DNA from: Marinobacter sp.
Lineage (GTDB): Bacteria; Pseudomonadota; Gammaproteobacteria; Pseudomonadales; Oleiphilaceae
Reading direction: 5' to 3'
Assembly: GCA_014762755.1 (NCBI GenBank)
Contig: JABURI010000244.1
Coordinates: forward strand, 1-39,555
DNA: 39,555 nucleotides
The translations under genes were made by a program, and so were the position numbers. Of the stretch, positions 26,085 to 35,531 are shown one piece after another; position 1 is the stretch's first letter; the number at the start of each line of letters is the position of its first letter. A model generated the notes under the pieces. The model was not told the DNA's origin. It was given only the letters and a program-made list of their open reading frames with translations, and did not search any database.

Positions 26085-26693
26085 TTATGGCCCCTTCTTC
26101 TCATAGGCTGTGCCCCATCCCCAGGCGCCCGAACCGAAACCACGGTTCACCACACGCTGGCGATAGATGTCCGCCACCTCGTTGCCGTCGCCGGCCAACA
26201 GGGCTTTGGTTGAGCACATTTCCGCACAGAGTGGCAGTTTGCCCTCTGCAATCCGGTTGCGGCCATACTTGGAGAATTCGGCTGTGGAGTTGTCTTCTTC
26301 AGGACCACCAGCACAGAATGTGCATTTGTCCATCTTGCCTCGGCTGCCGAAGTTGCCCGCTTGCGGGAACTGGGGCGCGCCGAAGGGGCAAGCATAGAAG
26401 CAGTACCCACAACCGATACACAGATCCTTGGAGTGCAACACGATGCCGTCCTCGGTCTGGTAGAAGCAGTCCACCGGACAGACGGCCATACAAGGCGCGT
26501 CTGAGCAGTGCATGCAGGCTACCGAGATCGAACGCTCGCCGGGCGTACCATCTTCGATGGTCACCACGCGTCGACGGTTGATGCCCCAGGGAACCTCATT
26601 CTCGTTCTTACAGGCCGTTACGCAGGCATTACATTCGATGCAGCGTTCGGCGTCGCAAAGAAATTTTGCGCGTGCTTGTCCTTCAAGTGCCAT
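26085..26693 (-). CDS. fdhB: Formate dehydrogenase beta subunit (four-cluster ferredoxin)
   Basis: This 202-residue iron-sulfur subunit wires the FdhA active site to cytochrome b. Four cysteine groups fit four [4Fe-4S] clusters: CIECNACVTACK near residue 18, CMHCSDAPCMAVCP near 60, CIGCGYCFYACP near 92, and CTFCAGG with a later CAEMC. There is no C-terminal membrane anchor like that of E. coli FdnH, so attachment must come through FdhC. A GAGGTG ribosome-binding site precedes the ATG, 15 nt after fdhA ends. It is probably exported with FdhA on the Tat signal of that subunit. Confidence 0.95.
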   Translation of the reverse strand: MALEGQARAKFLCDAERCIECNACVTACKNENEVPWGINRRRVVTIEDGTPGERSISVACMHCSDAPCMAVCPVDCFYQTEDGIVLHSKDLCIGCGYCFYACPFGAPQFPQAGNFGSRGKMDKCTFCAGGPEEDNSTAEFSKYGRNRIAEGKLPLCAEMCSTKALLAGDGNEVADIYRQRVVNRGFGSGAWGWGTAYEKKGP

Positions 26694-26708
26694 GGTCTAC
26701 ACCTCTTG

Positions 26709-29594
26709 TTATGCCGGCTTAATCGCACACAGGGTTGCCTTGGTCTCTTGCATCTGCGTGACCGAGTCATACCCGTATGTTTGAACCGTGTTAGTGGATT
26801 CACCCAGAACGATCGGGTCGGCGCCCTTGGGATACTTGTCCCTCAGGTCTTTGCCCTGGTAGTGCCCGCCGAAGTGGAAGGGCATAAAGGCAACGCCTTC
26901 ACCCACACGTTCCGTCACCATGGCCTTGACCTTGATTTTCGCGCCCTCAGGACCATGAACCCAGACGTCGTGACCGTCACGGATGTTCAGATTGTTGGCA
27001 TCACGGGGGTTCACCTCAATGAACATCTCCTGCTGGAGTTCGGCCAGCCAGGGGTTCGAGCGAGTCTCATCGCCACCGCCCTCATACTCGACCAGACGGC
27101 CGGAGGTGAGGATCATCGGGAACTCCTTGCTGAAGTCCTTCTGCTGGATTGACTCATAGAGGGTCGGAACCCGCCAGAAGGTCTTGTCTTCGTAGGTCGG
27201 ATAGTCCTGGACCAGGTCACGGCGGCTGGTGTACAGCGGTTCGCGATGCAGCGGTATCGGATCCGGGAAGTTCCAGACAATGGCGCGCGCTTTGGCGTTA
27301 CCGAAAGGTGCGCACTCATGCTTGATTGCCACGCGCTGGATACCACCAGAGAGGTCGGTCTTCCAGTTGGTTTCCGGGCCGGCCACTGCTTCAATGCTGG
27401 CCCGCTCCTCAGCCGTCAGATCGCCATCCCAGCCCAGATCCATCAGCATCTGCATGGTGAATTCGGGGTAGCCATCCTTGATCTCGGAGTTTTTCGAGTA
27501 GACGCCATCCGCCAGCAGGCTCTCGCCATCACGTTCGACACCAAAGCGGGCCCGGAACGTCAGACCGCCTTGGGAAACCGGCAACGACATGTCATACAGG
27601 TTGGCGGTACCCGGATGGTTCATCTCAGGTGTACCCCAGGAAGGCCATGGCAAGCCGTAGAAATCACCATCACAAGGTCCACCGACTGCACGCAGGGTAG
27701 TTTTGTCGAAGTGGTGCTGGTACTTCATGTGTTTCTTGAGGCGCTCCGGGGACTGGCCGGTATAGCCGATGGTCCACATACCCCTGTTGAACTCGCGGGT
27801 AATGTCCTCAATTGACGGCTCATCGCCGTTGATGGCGATGTTGCGGAACATGCGATCGGTGAAACCGAACTTGTCGGCGAACAACTTCATGATCTCGTGG
27901 TCGACCTTGGAATCGAACAGCGGTTCAACCACCTTTTCCCGCCACTGAAGTGAACGGTTGGAAGCGGTGACCGAGCCGTAAGTCTCGAACTGGGTCGTAG
28001 TGGGCAGCAGGTAAGCGCCTTCTTTACGATCATGCAGCACCGCGGAAACGGTGGGGAAGGGATCGACGACGACCAGGAGGTCGAGCTTTTCCATGGCTTC
28101 CTTCATTTCCGTCATCCGGGTCTGGGAGTTGGGGGCGTGGCCCCACAGCACCATGGCCCGGGTGTTGTCCGGCTGCTCCAGGTTTTCCTTGGCTTCCAGA
28201 ACACCGTCGATCCAACGGGATACGGGAATGCCCTTCTCATTCATCATGGCCCTGGATTTGCCGTTCTTGTCCCACACGGCAAAGCGGCCTTTCAGGTAGT
28301 CCAGATCCTCTTCCCAGACTCGTGCCCAATGGGCCCAGGAGCCAGCGGACAAGCCATAATAGCCGGGCAGGGTGTCGGCGAGAACGCCGAGGTCGGTAGC
28401 ACCCTGAACGTTGTCGTGGCCGCGGAAGATGTTAGTGCCGCCGCCGGCAACACCCATGTTGCCCAGTGCCAGTTGGAGAACACAGTAGGCCCGGGTGTTG
28501 TTGTTCCCGTTGGTGTGCTGGGTACCGCCCATACACCAGATGACCGTGCCGGGCCGGTTGTTGGCCAGAGTGCGGGCCACCCGCTCAAGCTGGGCGCCCG
28601 GTGCGCCGGTAACACGCTCGACTTCTTCCGGATTCCAGCGTTTTACCTCTTCACGGATATCGTCCATGCCGTAAACGCGAGTGCGGATGAATTCTTTGTC
28701 TTCCCAGCCGTTTTCGAAGATGTGCCAGAGAATACCCCACACCAGTGCAACGTCAGAACCCGGGCGGAAACGCACGTATTCGTCGGCGTGGGCCGCGGTC
28801 CGGGTGAAACGCGGGTCGCATACGATCAGCGGCGCGTTGTTTTCTTCCTTGGCCTTGAGCACGTGCAGCAACGACACAGGGTGCGCTTCGGCGGGGTTGC
28901 CCCCGATAATGAAGATCGCTTGTGACTTGTGGATGTCGTTGTAGGAATTGGTCATTGCGCCGTAGCCCCAGGTGTTGGCTACGCCGGCAACGGTTGTCGA
29001 GTGACAGATCCGGGCCTGGTGGTCGACGTTGTTGGTACCCCAGTAGGCGGCAAACTTGCGGAACAGATAGGCCTGTTCGTTGTTGAACTTGGCGCTGCCC
29101 AGCCAGTAGACAGAATCGGGGCCGCTTTCCTCACGGATTTGCAGCATCTTGTCGCCGATTTCGTTAATGGCCGTGTCCCAGGAAATCTTTTGCCACTGGC
29201 CGTTAACCATTTTCATCGGGGTCTTGAGGCGACGCTCGCCGTGGGCATGCTCGCGCACGGACGCGCCTTTTGCGCAGTGAGCACCCAGATTGAAGGGACT
29301 GTCCCAGCCGGGTTCCTGGCCGGTCCATACGCCGTTCTGAACTTCGGCTTCGACGGTGCAGCCTACCGAGCAGTGCGTACATACCGATTTCTTGACGACG
29401 ACTTCGCCACCCTCGGTCGATGGGGTTGCAGCTTCAACCCGTCCCGACGTCAGCGATAAGGCCGCCAGACCGCCCACTGCCACACCGGATGTTGTCAGGA
29501 ACTGACGACGGTCCAGAGTCTTGGCAGCGAGAGACGAAAGCAAAGAGCCTGCACGGGGGCCTTTCGCTACCCCGTTGGTCTTCTTCCTTAACAT
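26709..29594 (-). CDS. fdhA: Formate dehydrogenase catalytic subunit, Cys-type, Tat-exported
   Basis: FdhA oxidises formate to CO2 at a molybdenum or tungsten bis-pterin centre, probably in the periplasm. The 961 residues start with a twin-arginine signal (DRRQFLTTSG, Arg29-Arg30). A [4Fe-4S] site follows at Cys72, Cys75, Cys79 and Cys107. The metal ligand and its neighbour are Cys197-His198 in HQARICHSTTV, so cysteine replaces selenocysteine and no UGA recoding is needed. The rest matches the molybdopterin oxidoreductase and molydopterin-dinucleotide-binding domains, with RFTRTAAHADEYVRFRPGSD in the middle. It is the central gene of the fdh operon, after the fdhX gene. Tungsten is possible given the TupA-like gene nearby. 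Confidence 0.96.
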   Translation of the reverse strand: MLRKKTNGVAKGPRAGSLLSSLAAKTLDRRQFLTTSGVAVGGLAALSLTSGRVEAATPSTEGGEVVVKKSVCTHCSVGCTVEAEVQNGVWTGQEPGWDSPFNLGAHCAKGASVREHAHGERRLKTPMKMVNGQWQKISWDTAINEIGDKMLQIREESGPDSVYWLGSAKFNNEQAYLFRKFAAYWGTNNVDHQARICHSTTVAGVANTWGYGAMTNSYNDIHKSQAIFIIGGNPAEAHPVSLLHVLKAKEENNAPLIVCDPRFTRTAAHADEYVRFRPGSDVALVWGILWHIFENGWEDKEFIRTRVYGMDDIREEVKRWNPEEVERVTGAPGAQLERVARTLANNRPGTVIWCMGGTQHTNGNNNTRAYCVLQLALGNMGVAGGGTNIFRGHDNVQGATDLGVLADTLPGYYGLSAGSWAHWARVWEEDLDYLKGRFAVWDKNGKSRAMMNEKGIPVSRWIDGVLEAKENLEQPDNTRAMVLWGHAPNSQTRMTEMKEAMEKLDLLVVVDPFPTVSAVLHDRKEGAYLLPTTTQFETYGSVTASNRSLQWREKVVEPLFDSKVDHEIMKLFADKFGFTDRMFRNIAINGDEPSIEDITREFNRGMWTIGYTGQSPERLKKHMKYQHHFDKTTLRAVGGPCDGDFYGLPWPSWGTPEMNHPGTANLYDMSLPVSQGGLTFRARFGVERDGESLLADGVYSKNSEIKDGYPEFTMQMLMDLGWDGDLTAEERASIEAVAGPETNWKTDLSGGIQRVAIKHECAPFGNAKARAIVWNFPDPIPLHREPLYTSRRDLVQDYPTYEDKTFWRVPTLYESIQQKDFSKEFPMILTSGRLVEYEGGGDETRSNPWLAELQQEMFIEVNPRDANNLNIRDGHDVWVHGPEGAKIKVKAMVTERVGEGVAFMPFHFGGHYQGKDLRDKYPKGADPIVLGESTNTVQTYGYDSVTQMQETKATLCAIKPA

Positions 29595-29682
29595 GTCTCA
29601 TACCTCTCTCATTGTTATTCTCGTTTTTTTGGAGGTGTGATCATCCAAGAGCATCACGCAACCTTGAATGAATCACGCTTCC

Positions 29683-29874
29683 TCAAAAGCGAGCCGATTC
29701 GAAATACTTACGTGTGTGTTCAGTGTCACGCAGTCCGCGGCTTTTCGGCGCGTCTTGTCTGACGACCTCTGCTGCGGCGTTCGGTGCAACCGTCATTGCC
29801 ACAGCAGCCGGAGCTGCGGCAGCGGCCATTTGCAGGAAACGGCGACGGCTGTTTTCACGCTTCGGGTTGTCCAT
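29683..29874 (-). CDS. fdhX: Formate dehydrogenase-associated twin-arginine small protein
   Basis: The start at ATG 29874 follows GGGGAGG at good spacing and gives 63 residues. The protein begins MDNPKRENSRRRFLQMAAAA, a textbook twin-arginine signal, then a short hydrophobic stretch and a polar tail of about 25 residues. It matches the small Tat-target proteins that precede fdhA in many proteobacterial operons, called formate dehydrogenase region TAT target or FdhX. Their function is not settled; help in export or assembly of FdhAB has been suggested. It lies between the TorD-like chaperone and fdhA. Confidence 0.88.
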   Translation of the reverse strand: MDNPKRENSRRRFLQMAAAAAPAAVAMTVAPNAAAEVVRQDAPKSRGLRDTEHTRKYFESARF

Positions 29875-29916
29875 TGGACACCTCCCCATTGGCTATAAGA
29901 GATCTTTCGATCCCGG

Positions 29917-30528
29917 TTACTGAATTGCAAAGGCGTCGGCTTCTACGGCCATGAAGGTTCGCCCAAGCGAGCCCACTGGCGCGTACAAGACGGCGCTTTG
30001 CGCTTCTTCCAAATCGGTAAAGAACAGTTCCGCCCACTTCGCCAGGTGGGCGTCAAAGAAAGCTTTTTGCGACTGCAGCCCGCTATCGCACGGAAACTCG
30101 CCGGTGATGATGCCGGCCATGATTTCACACAGGGTGCCGATATGGTCTTCGGGCTCTTTGACGTCACTGCGGGCTTTGATGCCCCGGGACCTGAGGTCGG
30201 TTCGCAGCTCCGCCAGGGGCTTCTCGTTCAGAAAGCCGGTGAGGTAGTAACTGGCGTAGGGAAGCAGCTCGCCACGGCCGAGGCCAACAAACAGGTTGTT
30301 GAACTCTCGCTCGGCATCGTAGGGGTTGGTTCGTTCAGCAAGGGCGGCCAGTTTTCTGCAGGCCGAGCCCAGGGGCGTTTCATCGCCCTGCAGCGACGCC
30401 AACCCCTGTAACAATTCGCTGGAGGGTGGGTCTGCAAGCAGAACGCTCAGCAGTTGATAGATCTGGGCCCTTGCACGATCTTCTTCGGAGACCGAACGTG
30501 GGCACTGGATTTCCGCAGTGTTACTCAA
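29917..30528 (-). CDS. TorD/DmsD-family chaperone for formate dehydrogenase
   Basis: This 203-residue all-helical protein starts at a TTG preceded by AGAAGGA, the only well-placed ribosome-binding site. Its EPEDHIGTLCEIMAGII segment is the conserved EPxDH-type motif of TorD-family chaperones, and NNLFVGLGRGELLPYASYYL matches the earlier substrate-contact region. Such proteins bind the Tat signal or body of a molybdoenzyme in the cytoplasm until cofactor insertion is complete. Here the client is surely FdhA, encoded two genes downstream. It is separated from the DUF3306 gene by 109 nt that include dyad repeats, so an internal promoter is possible. Confidence 0.9.
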   Translation of the reverse strand: MSNTAEIQCPRSVSEEDRARAQIYQLLSVLLADPPSSELLQGLASLQGDETPLGSACRKLAALAERTNPYDAEREFNNLFVGLGRGELLPYASYYLTGFLNEKPLAELRTDLRSRGIKARSDVKEPEDHIGTLCEIMAGIITGEFPCDSGLQSQKAFFDAHLAKWAELFFTDLEEAQSAVLYAPVGSLGRTFMAVEADAFAIQ

Positions 30529-30564
30529 TTCGTGTTCCTTCTAATTATTATTTGCGGTCTGTCA

Positions 30565-30594
30565 CACTATTCTAGTACATATTTCAGAATAGTG
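30565..30594 (-). promoter_or_regulatory. Perfect 9-bp dyad upstream of the TorD-like gene
   Basis: CACTATTCT and AGAATAGTG are exact inverted repeats with a 12-nt spacer, 37-66 nt upstream of the TTG start. Position and symmetry suit an operator for an internal fdh promoter. A terminator is unlikely because the loop is large and the stem AT-rich. Confidence 0.45.
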
Positions 30595-30619
30595 GCCTCA
30601 TCCGCCTTGGATTCGCTAA

Positions 30620-30640
30620 TAGCTGAAATGCATTCAGCTA
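30620..30640 (-). terminator. AT-rich hairpin at the DUF3306 stop codon
   Basis: TAGCTGAA and TTCAGCTA form an 8-bp stem with a 5-nt loop that begins with the TAG stop on the minus strand. No T-run follows. It may act as a weak attenuator between DUF3306 and the TorD-like gene. Confidence 0.3.
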
Positions 30641-31264
30641 ATAGTCAAAACGCATCCTGGGTCGGAACCGTGGTTCCGGCGTCTCTTCCGACTGACTGGT
30701 TGCGTTTTGAGCAAGTTGTTGCTCGGGCGGTTCCGTCGGCGTTGCCTTATCCTCAAGCTCTAGGGTGTCATCGGGCTCCGGATCCTCGGCGATGGTCGCA
30801 TCAGATTCAGCCAAGGATATCCGCACCGGCTCTCTGGATTCGTCTTCCAACACGTCAGCGGCTTTTTTGGCTTTGTCGACAAGTCCCTCGCCAACTTTGT
30901 ACAACGATGTCACTGCCTGGCCAGCCGTCGAGGCCAGTGTGTAATCCTCGTCGTAATCATTGAGTCCATCCAGAACCGCAAGCACCGGGTTGGATTTCCA
31001 GAGCCCCCGCAGAGCCTTACGGCGAAGGAGCTCCGGAATTTCCTTGCGCATGAATCCGGTGATGTCGGTGCCGAGTTCAATGGTTTCCGGGTCGGGCAGG
31101 CCGTATTTCTCGAGCAACTCGTGTTCCGGCAATGCTTCGTTGATCGCAAGCTCCTGCTCCTCCGGCGTCGGTTCGGACTCGACAACCGGAGGGGGGGATT
31201 GTTCTGCCTGCTTGCCCGCTTCGGCTTTTCTGCGAGCCCAGCGCTGAAGACGTGACTCGGACAT
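30638..31264 (-). CDS. DUF3306 family protein of the formate dehydrogenase locus
   Basis: This 208-residue protein starts with a basic SRLQRWARRKAEAG, has a central conserved core (LPEHELLEKYGLPDPETIEL, then TGFMRKEIPELLRRKALR and KSNPVLAVLDGLNDYDEDYT) and ends in a long acidic, low-complexity tail. This is the layout I know for DUF3306, found beside formate dehydrogenases. No signal peptide, membrane helix or cofactor motif is seen. Its ATG overlaps the DUF3305 stop (TAATG), so the two are probably made together and may form a complex. The function is unknown; a maturation role is inferred from context. Confidence 0.85.
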   Translation of the reverse strand: MSESRLQRWARRKAEAGKQAEQSPPPVVESEPTPEEQELAINEALPEHELLEKYGLPDPETIELGTDITGFMRKEIPELLRRKALRGLWKSNPVLAVLDGLNDYDEDYTLASTAGQAVTSLYKVGEGLVDKAKKAADVLEDESREPVRISLAESDATIAEDPEPDDTLELEDKATPTEPPEQQLAQNATSQSEETPEPRFRPRMRFDY

Positions 31265-31842
31265 TACTGAATTCTCGGCTTTTTGATGTTCGCAGGTGCA
31301 CGGAAAACGTCGCTTTCCTGACGTATGCGCGGGTCGCCCTTGGCGTCTTCGACGCCATCGACACGGACCTCGTCGCGACGGCGCTTTTTGAAGGGCTCCT
31401 CGATATAGTGCATGTCGATAAACTCTTTGATCCAGGCCGCCAGAGATTCGGGAATGGGAACCGCCTCGACAATGCTTTCGCCACTATCAAGGGAATCCAG
31501 TGCTTCATGGGCACTGGCTGTGACGGTGCTGACAACCCACCCGGATGGCGACTGGCCCGTTACATCTTTGTCCATGATGATCCAGACGGACGGGACGGCC
31601 ATGTTAAGGGATACCAGGTAGCCCTCCACATCAGCCCGAAACAGTTCCATTGTTATGGTGCCCGCGTGATAATCGACCACCTCGCCTTCGCGAACCATCT
31701 CTTTCCAGAACGCTTCGGGTGCCCCCGGGATGACAGCAACCGGTTTCCAGATATCCTTTGCCCAACGGGTAACGCCCGGAGACCGGCGAACGACGGCGCC
31801 CACCTTCAATTCACGTTTCCACTGACCTGTACGACTACTCAT
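31264..31842 (-). CDS. DUF3305 family protein of the formate dehydrogenase locus
   Basis: The 192-residue protein has a compact N-terminal domain with VGAVVRRSPGVTRWAKDIWK and conserved aromatic positions (VDYHAGTITMELFRADVEGY), matching DUF3305. It ends in a basic, probably disordered tail (FKKRRRDEVR onward). It is cytoplasmic by composition. It is the first gene of the minus-strand fdh operon and overlaps DUF3306 by one nucleotide. The divergent ferredoxin-like gene starts 143 nt away. No biochemical function is established to my knowledge. Confidence 0.85.
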   Translation of the reverse strand: MSSRTGQWKRELKVGAVVRRSPGVTRWAKDIWKPVAVIPGAPEAFWKEMVREGEVVDYHAGTITMELFRADVEGYLVSLNMAVPSVWIIMDKDVTGQSPSGWVVSTVTASAHEALDSLDSGESIVEAVPIPESLAAWIKEFIDMHYIEEPFKKRRRDEVRVDGVEDAKGDPRIRQESDVFRAPANIKKPRIQ

Positions 31843-31984
31843 GGTGCTTCTCTTTTTTGTTATAGCTTAAAGCTAGCAGGACCCAAACGAATATCCAATT
31901 GTCCAAAAGTAAATGGCTGTGGCATGCTCGAAAAGCGATACAGCTACGTATACGTATAAAAACAACGAAAGAGTCAAACTCCTG
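31843..31984. promoter_or_regulatory. Divergent promoter region of the two fdh-associated operons
   Basis: A 142-nt spacer lies between DUF3305 and the ferredoxin-like gene. It holds a perfect 12-bp palindrome TACGTATACGTA (31945-31956) running into TATAAA, and a smaller dyad AGCTT-A-AAGCT. The palindrome is a candidate binding site for a regulator of both operons. Confidence 0.45.
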
Positions 31985-33964
31985 ATGACGGCATACAAGA
32001 CCCTTCTATTATGCAGCTGCGATAAATCACAGACCTTCGATTCAGAGGCCTTGCGCAAAGCCGCGGGCGCTGAGCAGGTGGTGGCGGTTGATCAGCTGTG
32101 CGGCAAGGAAATGAGTGTTGCCGCCGAGCACCTGGGCGCCAGCAATGACGTGCTCATTGCCTGTGGTCAGCAGGCGGCTCTGTTCGAGCGCCTCGCCGAG
32201 GACATATACGCCGAGATCCAGCACTCTGCACCGATGCATACCATCGATATCCGGGATCGCGCCGGCTGGAGTGCGCCCGACGCGAAGCCCGAGCGATTGC
32301 ACGCCAAACAGGCAGCCCTGATTGCTGCAGCGCAGCTGCCCGCGCCGACGGCGCCGGCAAAGACCATCCAGTCCAGCGGTGTGTGCTGCATCGTTGGTCC
32401 GACCGAACAGGCCATAAGGATGGCGGAGCTGGTGCAGGACGAACTGGGCGTCACCTGCGTTGTCAACGACGCAGGCCCCATTCAGCTGCCATCCGCAGCC
32501 TACGACGTGGCCAAAGGTCAGCTAACGGGAGCCTACGGCGCTCTTGGCAATTTCAAGCTGGAATTTGCCCATCTGCAAACCCTGTATCCGGCCGGGCGCG
32601 GTGAACTGGGTTATGAGGCAGCAAAGCCCATCGCCCGCAGTGAGTGCGATGTGTTTATCGACCTTCGTGGCGGCGCTCCGGCATTTCCCAGCCACGAAAA
32701 ACGCAACGGTTATTTCTGGGCCGACCCGAAGAAGGCTGGCGAACTCGAGCGCATTGCCCTGACTGCCCGGGAGATGGTGGGTGAGTTTGAGAAAACCGTG
32801 TATTTCCGGTTGGAAGAATCCCTGTGCGCCCACTCCCGGGCGAACAAGCCGGGGTGCACCCGCTGTCTGGATGTCTGTCCGACAGAAGCCATTTTTTCCG
32901 CCGGGGACCATATCCAGATTGATTCGGATATTTGCGCCGGCTGCGGCTCCTGCGCCGCCGTCTGCCCCACCTCTGCGGTGACCATGAACGAAACCCCGTT
33001 CGAAGCGTTGACCAAGGCCGTGGAAGTCATGGCCAAGGTCTATCGGGAGCATACCCACGAATCGCCACGGCTGGTTTTTCATACTCTGCGCGCTGGAACC
33101 GAAGCCATTGCCAACCTGGCCCGTTACGACGACGGGTTGGCAGACGATCTGATTCCGATGGGGCTGGAGCATGTCGACCGGATTGGCCATGCTGAAATCA
33201 TGGCGGCGTTCGGGGCAGGCTACGCGGAGGTTCTGATCCTGGCGGACAACGAGATAGACCGTCGGGCGCTGACTCCGGAAGTTGAACTGGCCCGGGCCAT
33301 GCTCAAAGGCACCCATAACTCGCCAAGCCGGGTTCGGGTGATTTCCGCCATTGAACTCTGCAATGCCGGCGACAATGCCGGTCGTGTGAGCGACCCGGTG
33401 TTGCTGGTGGGCGGCCGCCGGGACATCACGCGGGTGACGGTTGCCGCCATGTCTGACAAGGTCGAAGAGCCGATTCCGCTTCCTGTGGGCGCACCCTACG
33501 GTGCCATCGAAATCGATTCTGATAAATGCACCCTCTGCCTGGCCTGCGTATCACTATGCCCGACTGGTGCCCTCGGTGACCACCGGGACCGCCCGGAAGT
33601 GCAGTTCACGGAGAACGCCTGTGTCCAGTGCGGCATTTGCGACAGCACTTGCCCGGAGACGGCCATCACCCTGAAGCCCCAACTCGATGTCTCCAAGGCG
33701 GCATTGAGCGCCCGGGCCTTGCACGGCGAAGAGCCGTTCGAGTGCATCAAATGTGGAACCCCATTCGGCGTTGCCAGCACCATCAACCGGATTGTCGAGA
33801 AACTGGAAAACCAGCACTGGATGTACAAGAACTCTGATAACGTGCAGCTCATCAAGATGTGTGACGACTGTCGGGTCAAGGCCCAGTTCCATGGAGACAC
33901 CGCACCCATGGCGGGCGGTGAACGCCCCCGGGTCCGCACCAGTGATGATTATCTGGACAGTTAA
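31985..33964 (+). CDS. Large 4Fe-4S polyferredoxin-like protein linked to formate dehydrogenase
   Basis: The ATG at 31985 gives 659 residues beginning [15 protein letters not shown]. Two ferredoxin modules are clear: [14 protein letters not shown] with [12 protein letters not shown] in the first half, and [12 protein letters not shown] with [12 protein letters not shown] in the second, so four [4Fe-4S] clusters are likely. A further CIKCGTP and a late MCDDC could bind another metal or cluster. There is no signal peptide or membrane span, so it acts in the cytoplasm. It leads a four-gene operon with an Mrp ATPase and two unknown proteins. An electron-transfer role in maturation or regulation of formate dehydrogenase is inferred. 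Confidence 0.88.
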   Translation: MTAYKTLLLCSCDKSQTFDSEALRKAAGAEQVVAVDQLCGKEMSVAAEHLGASNDVLIACGQQAALFERLAEDIYAEIQHSAPMHTIDIRDRAGWSAPDAKPERLHAKQAALIAAAQLPAPTAPAKTIQSSGVCCIVGPTEQAIRMAELVQDELGVTCVVNDAGPIQLPSAAYDVAKGQLTGAYGALGNFKLEFAHLQTLYPAGRGELGYEAAKPIARSECDVFIDLRGGAPAFPSHEKRNGYFWADPKKAGELERIALTAREMVGEFEKTVYFRLEESLCAHSRANKPGCTRCLDVCPTEAIFSAGDHIQIDSDICAGCGSCAAVCPTSAVTMNETPFEALTKAVEVMAKVYREHTHESPRLVFHTLRAGTEAIANLARYDDGLADDLIPMGLEHVDRIGHAEIMAAFGAGYAEVLILADNEIDRRALTPEVELARAMLKGTHNSPSRVRVISAIELCNAGDNAGRVSDPVLLVGGRRDITRVTVAAMSDKVEEPIPLPVGAPYGAIEIDSDKCTLCLACVSLCPTGALGDHRDRPEVQFTENACVQCGICDSTCPETAITLKPQLDVSKAALSARALHGEEPFECIKCGTPFGVASTINRIVEKLENQHWMYKNSDNVQLIKMCDDCRVKAQFHGDTAPMAGGERPRVRTSDDYLDS

Positions 33965-33981
33965 CAACAACAGGACACACC

Positions 33982-34830
33982 ATGGTTGAGTACCAAGAAG
34001 TAGGAAAGAAGCCGAACCTGATCGGAACTGACGCGCCCCGGCCTCAGGATAAAAACCCCAGAGGTGTTGATCGGATCATTGCTATCGCCTCGGGTAAGGG
34101 TGGCGTTGGCAAATCCACCGTATCGTCCAACCTGGCCGTTGCCCTGGCCTCGAAAGGTCTCAAGGTCGGCCTGCTGGATGCGGATGTCTATGGCCCGAGC
34201 CAGCCCCGTATGCTGGGGGTTTCCGGCCGTCCGTCCAGCCCGGATGGAAGTACCATTCTGCCTTTGAGAAACCACGGGGTAACGCTGATGTCCCTGGGCC
34301 TGATGGCCCCTGATGATGAAGCCATCGTCTGGCGCGGGCCGATGTTGATGGGCGCCCTGCAGCAGATGATGAATCAGGTGGAGTGGGGCCGGCTGGACGT
34401 ACTGCTGGTGGATCTGCCGCCAGGCACCGGCGATGTCCAGATGACCCTGAGCCAGAAATTCTTCGTGGCCGGCGCGATTGTGGTCTCGACGCCCCAGGAC
34501 ATCGCCCTCATGGATGCCCGCAAGGGCATTGATATGTTCAAGCGGATGGATGTGCCGCTGTTTGGACTGATCGAAAACATGGCCTCGTTTATCTGTGATG
34601 GTTGCGGTAAAGAGCACCACCCATTCGGACACGGCGGCGCGCGGGCGGAGGCCGAGAAACTGGGGGCGCCTTTCCTGGGTGAGATTCCGCTGGATCTTGA
34701 TATCCGGGTCGGCTCGGACGGCGGTGTCCCGATTGTGGTGTCGAAGCCGGACAGTCCCCAGGCGCAGGCTTTCCAGCGCATTGCCGATGAAATTGTCGCC
34801 TCAGACGTCTACGCCCGGGCCGTTCAATGA
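33982..34830 (+). CDS. Mrp/NBP35-type Fe-S cluster carrier ATPase
   Basis: The 282-residue P-loop ATPase has the deviant Walker A GKGGVGKS at residues 38-45, followed by [16 protein letters not shown] and [16 protein letters not shown], all diagnostic of Mrp/ApbC proteins. The [11 protein letters not shown] segment carries the CxxC pair that binds a bridging [4Fe-4S] cluster in the dimer. Such carriers load clusters onto client proteins; the client here could be the polyferredoxin upstream or FdhB. An AGGA site precedes the ATG, and the 3' end overlaps the next gene by 4 nt. It may be a second, dedicated Mrp besides a housekeeping copy elsewhere. Confidence 0.93.
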   Translation: MVEYQEVGKKPNLIGTDAPRPQDKNPRGVDRIIAIASGKGGVGKSTVSSNLAVALASKGLKVGLLDADVYGPSQPRMLGVSGRPSSPDGSTILPLRNHGVTLMSLGLMAPDDEAIVWRGPMLMGALQQMMNQVEWGRLDVLLVDLPPGTGDVQMTLSQKFFVAGAIVVSTPQDIALMDARKGIDMFKRMDVPLFGLIENMASFICDGCGKEHHPFGHGGARAEAEKLGAPFLGEIPLDLDIRVGSDGGVPIVVSKPDSPQAQAFQRIADEIVASDVYARAVQ

Positions 34831-35531
34831 TTGAGTCACCCCAGTTTCCGCCGTTATTGACGGGAGAAGTGGTACCCAGACACACGGACCCGTTTGAGAA
34901 AGCCGTCAGCCGGGCCATCGCGGGTGTCGATTCCGGCACGGTGTTCTACTCCGAGCAAGCCGATACCCTGCGCGCGGCCCTTGTGCTGGCGCCGGAAACG
35001 CCTTTGGAAGAGGCCATCCAGGCGGTCTATGTCGCCGAGATAGGCCTGGCCGAGAGTCTTGGTGCTCTGGCCCCTCCCGAAGTCCCTGTGCACTTTCAGT
35101 GGCCCGACCGCATCAAGGTCAACGGTGCCCTTTGCGGAAGCGTACGTTTTGCTGCGGATGTGTCTGACCCGAAGGCGCATCCCAATTGGCTGGTCATTGG
35201 CATTGAGGTGCCTTTCATCCCGATGACTGACCAGCCGGGAGAAAACCCGAATGAAACCTGTCTGTACGAGGAAGGCTGCGTCGACATTTCACCCATGGCA
35301 TTGTTGGAAAGCTGGTCCAAACATACCCTGCTGTGGCTCACCTACTTCATGGACAGCGGGTTCGAGCGGGTACACAACGAGTGGCGGCCACGCTGTGACA
35401 GCCTGGGTAAAATAATTGACTATCCGAAGCCCGGACTCTTTGTCGGGCTGGACGAGAAAGGCCGGATGCTGTTGCGAGAGGGTGTCATGACCGAGACAGT
35501 AAGTTTGATTGAATTCGCGGAGCGCGTATGA
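34827..35531 (+). CDS. Biotin/lipoate-protein-ligase-like protein (DUF4444 type)
   Basis: The 234-residue protein shows the fold signature of biotin/lipoyl protein ligases in its middle, notably [20 protein letters not shown] (residues 90-109), where ligases have the lysine-containing WPND and K-x-GG motifs. Here the usual K-[L/I]-[GG] core is only partly kept. The C-terminal part ([15 protein letters not shown]) resembles the small cap domain. It matches what I know as the DUF4444-bearing biotin/lipoate ligase family. No biotin or lipoate acceptor protein is encoded nearby, so its substrate in the fdh cluster is unknown. It overlaps both neighbours by 4 nt. Confidence 0.75.
   Translation: MIESPQFPPLLTGEVVPRHTDPFEKAVSRAIAGVDSGTVFYSEQADTLRAALVLAPETPLEEAIQAVYVAEIGLAESLGALAPPEVPVHFQWPDRIKVNGALCGSVRFAADVSDPKAHPNWLVIGIEVPFIPMTDQPGENPNETCLYEEGCVDISPMALLESWSKHTLLWLTYFMDSGFERVHNEWRPRCDSLGKIIDYPKPGLFVGLDEKGRMLLREGVMTETVSLIEFAERV

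Noticed and set aside
26709-29594. Possible selenocysteine (UGA) codon in fdhA
   Set aside because: The active-site codon is a cysteine (Cys197) and the frame has no internal stop, so no selenocysteine insertion element is needed.
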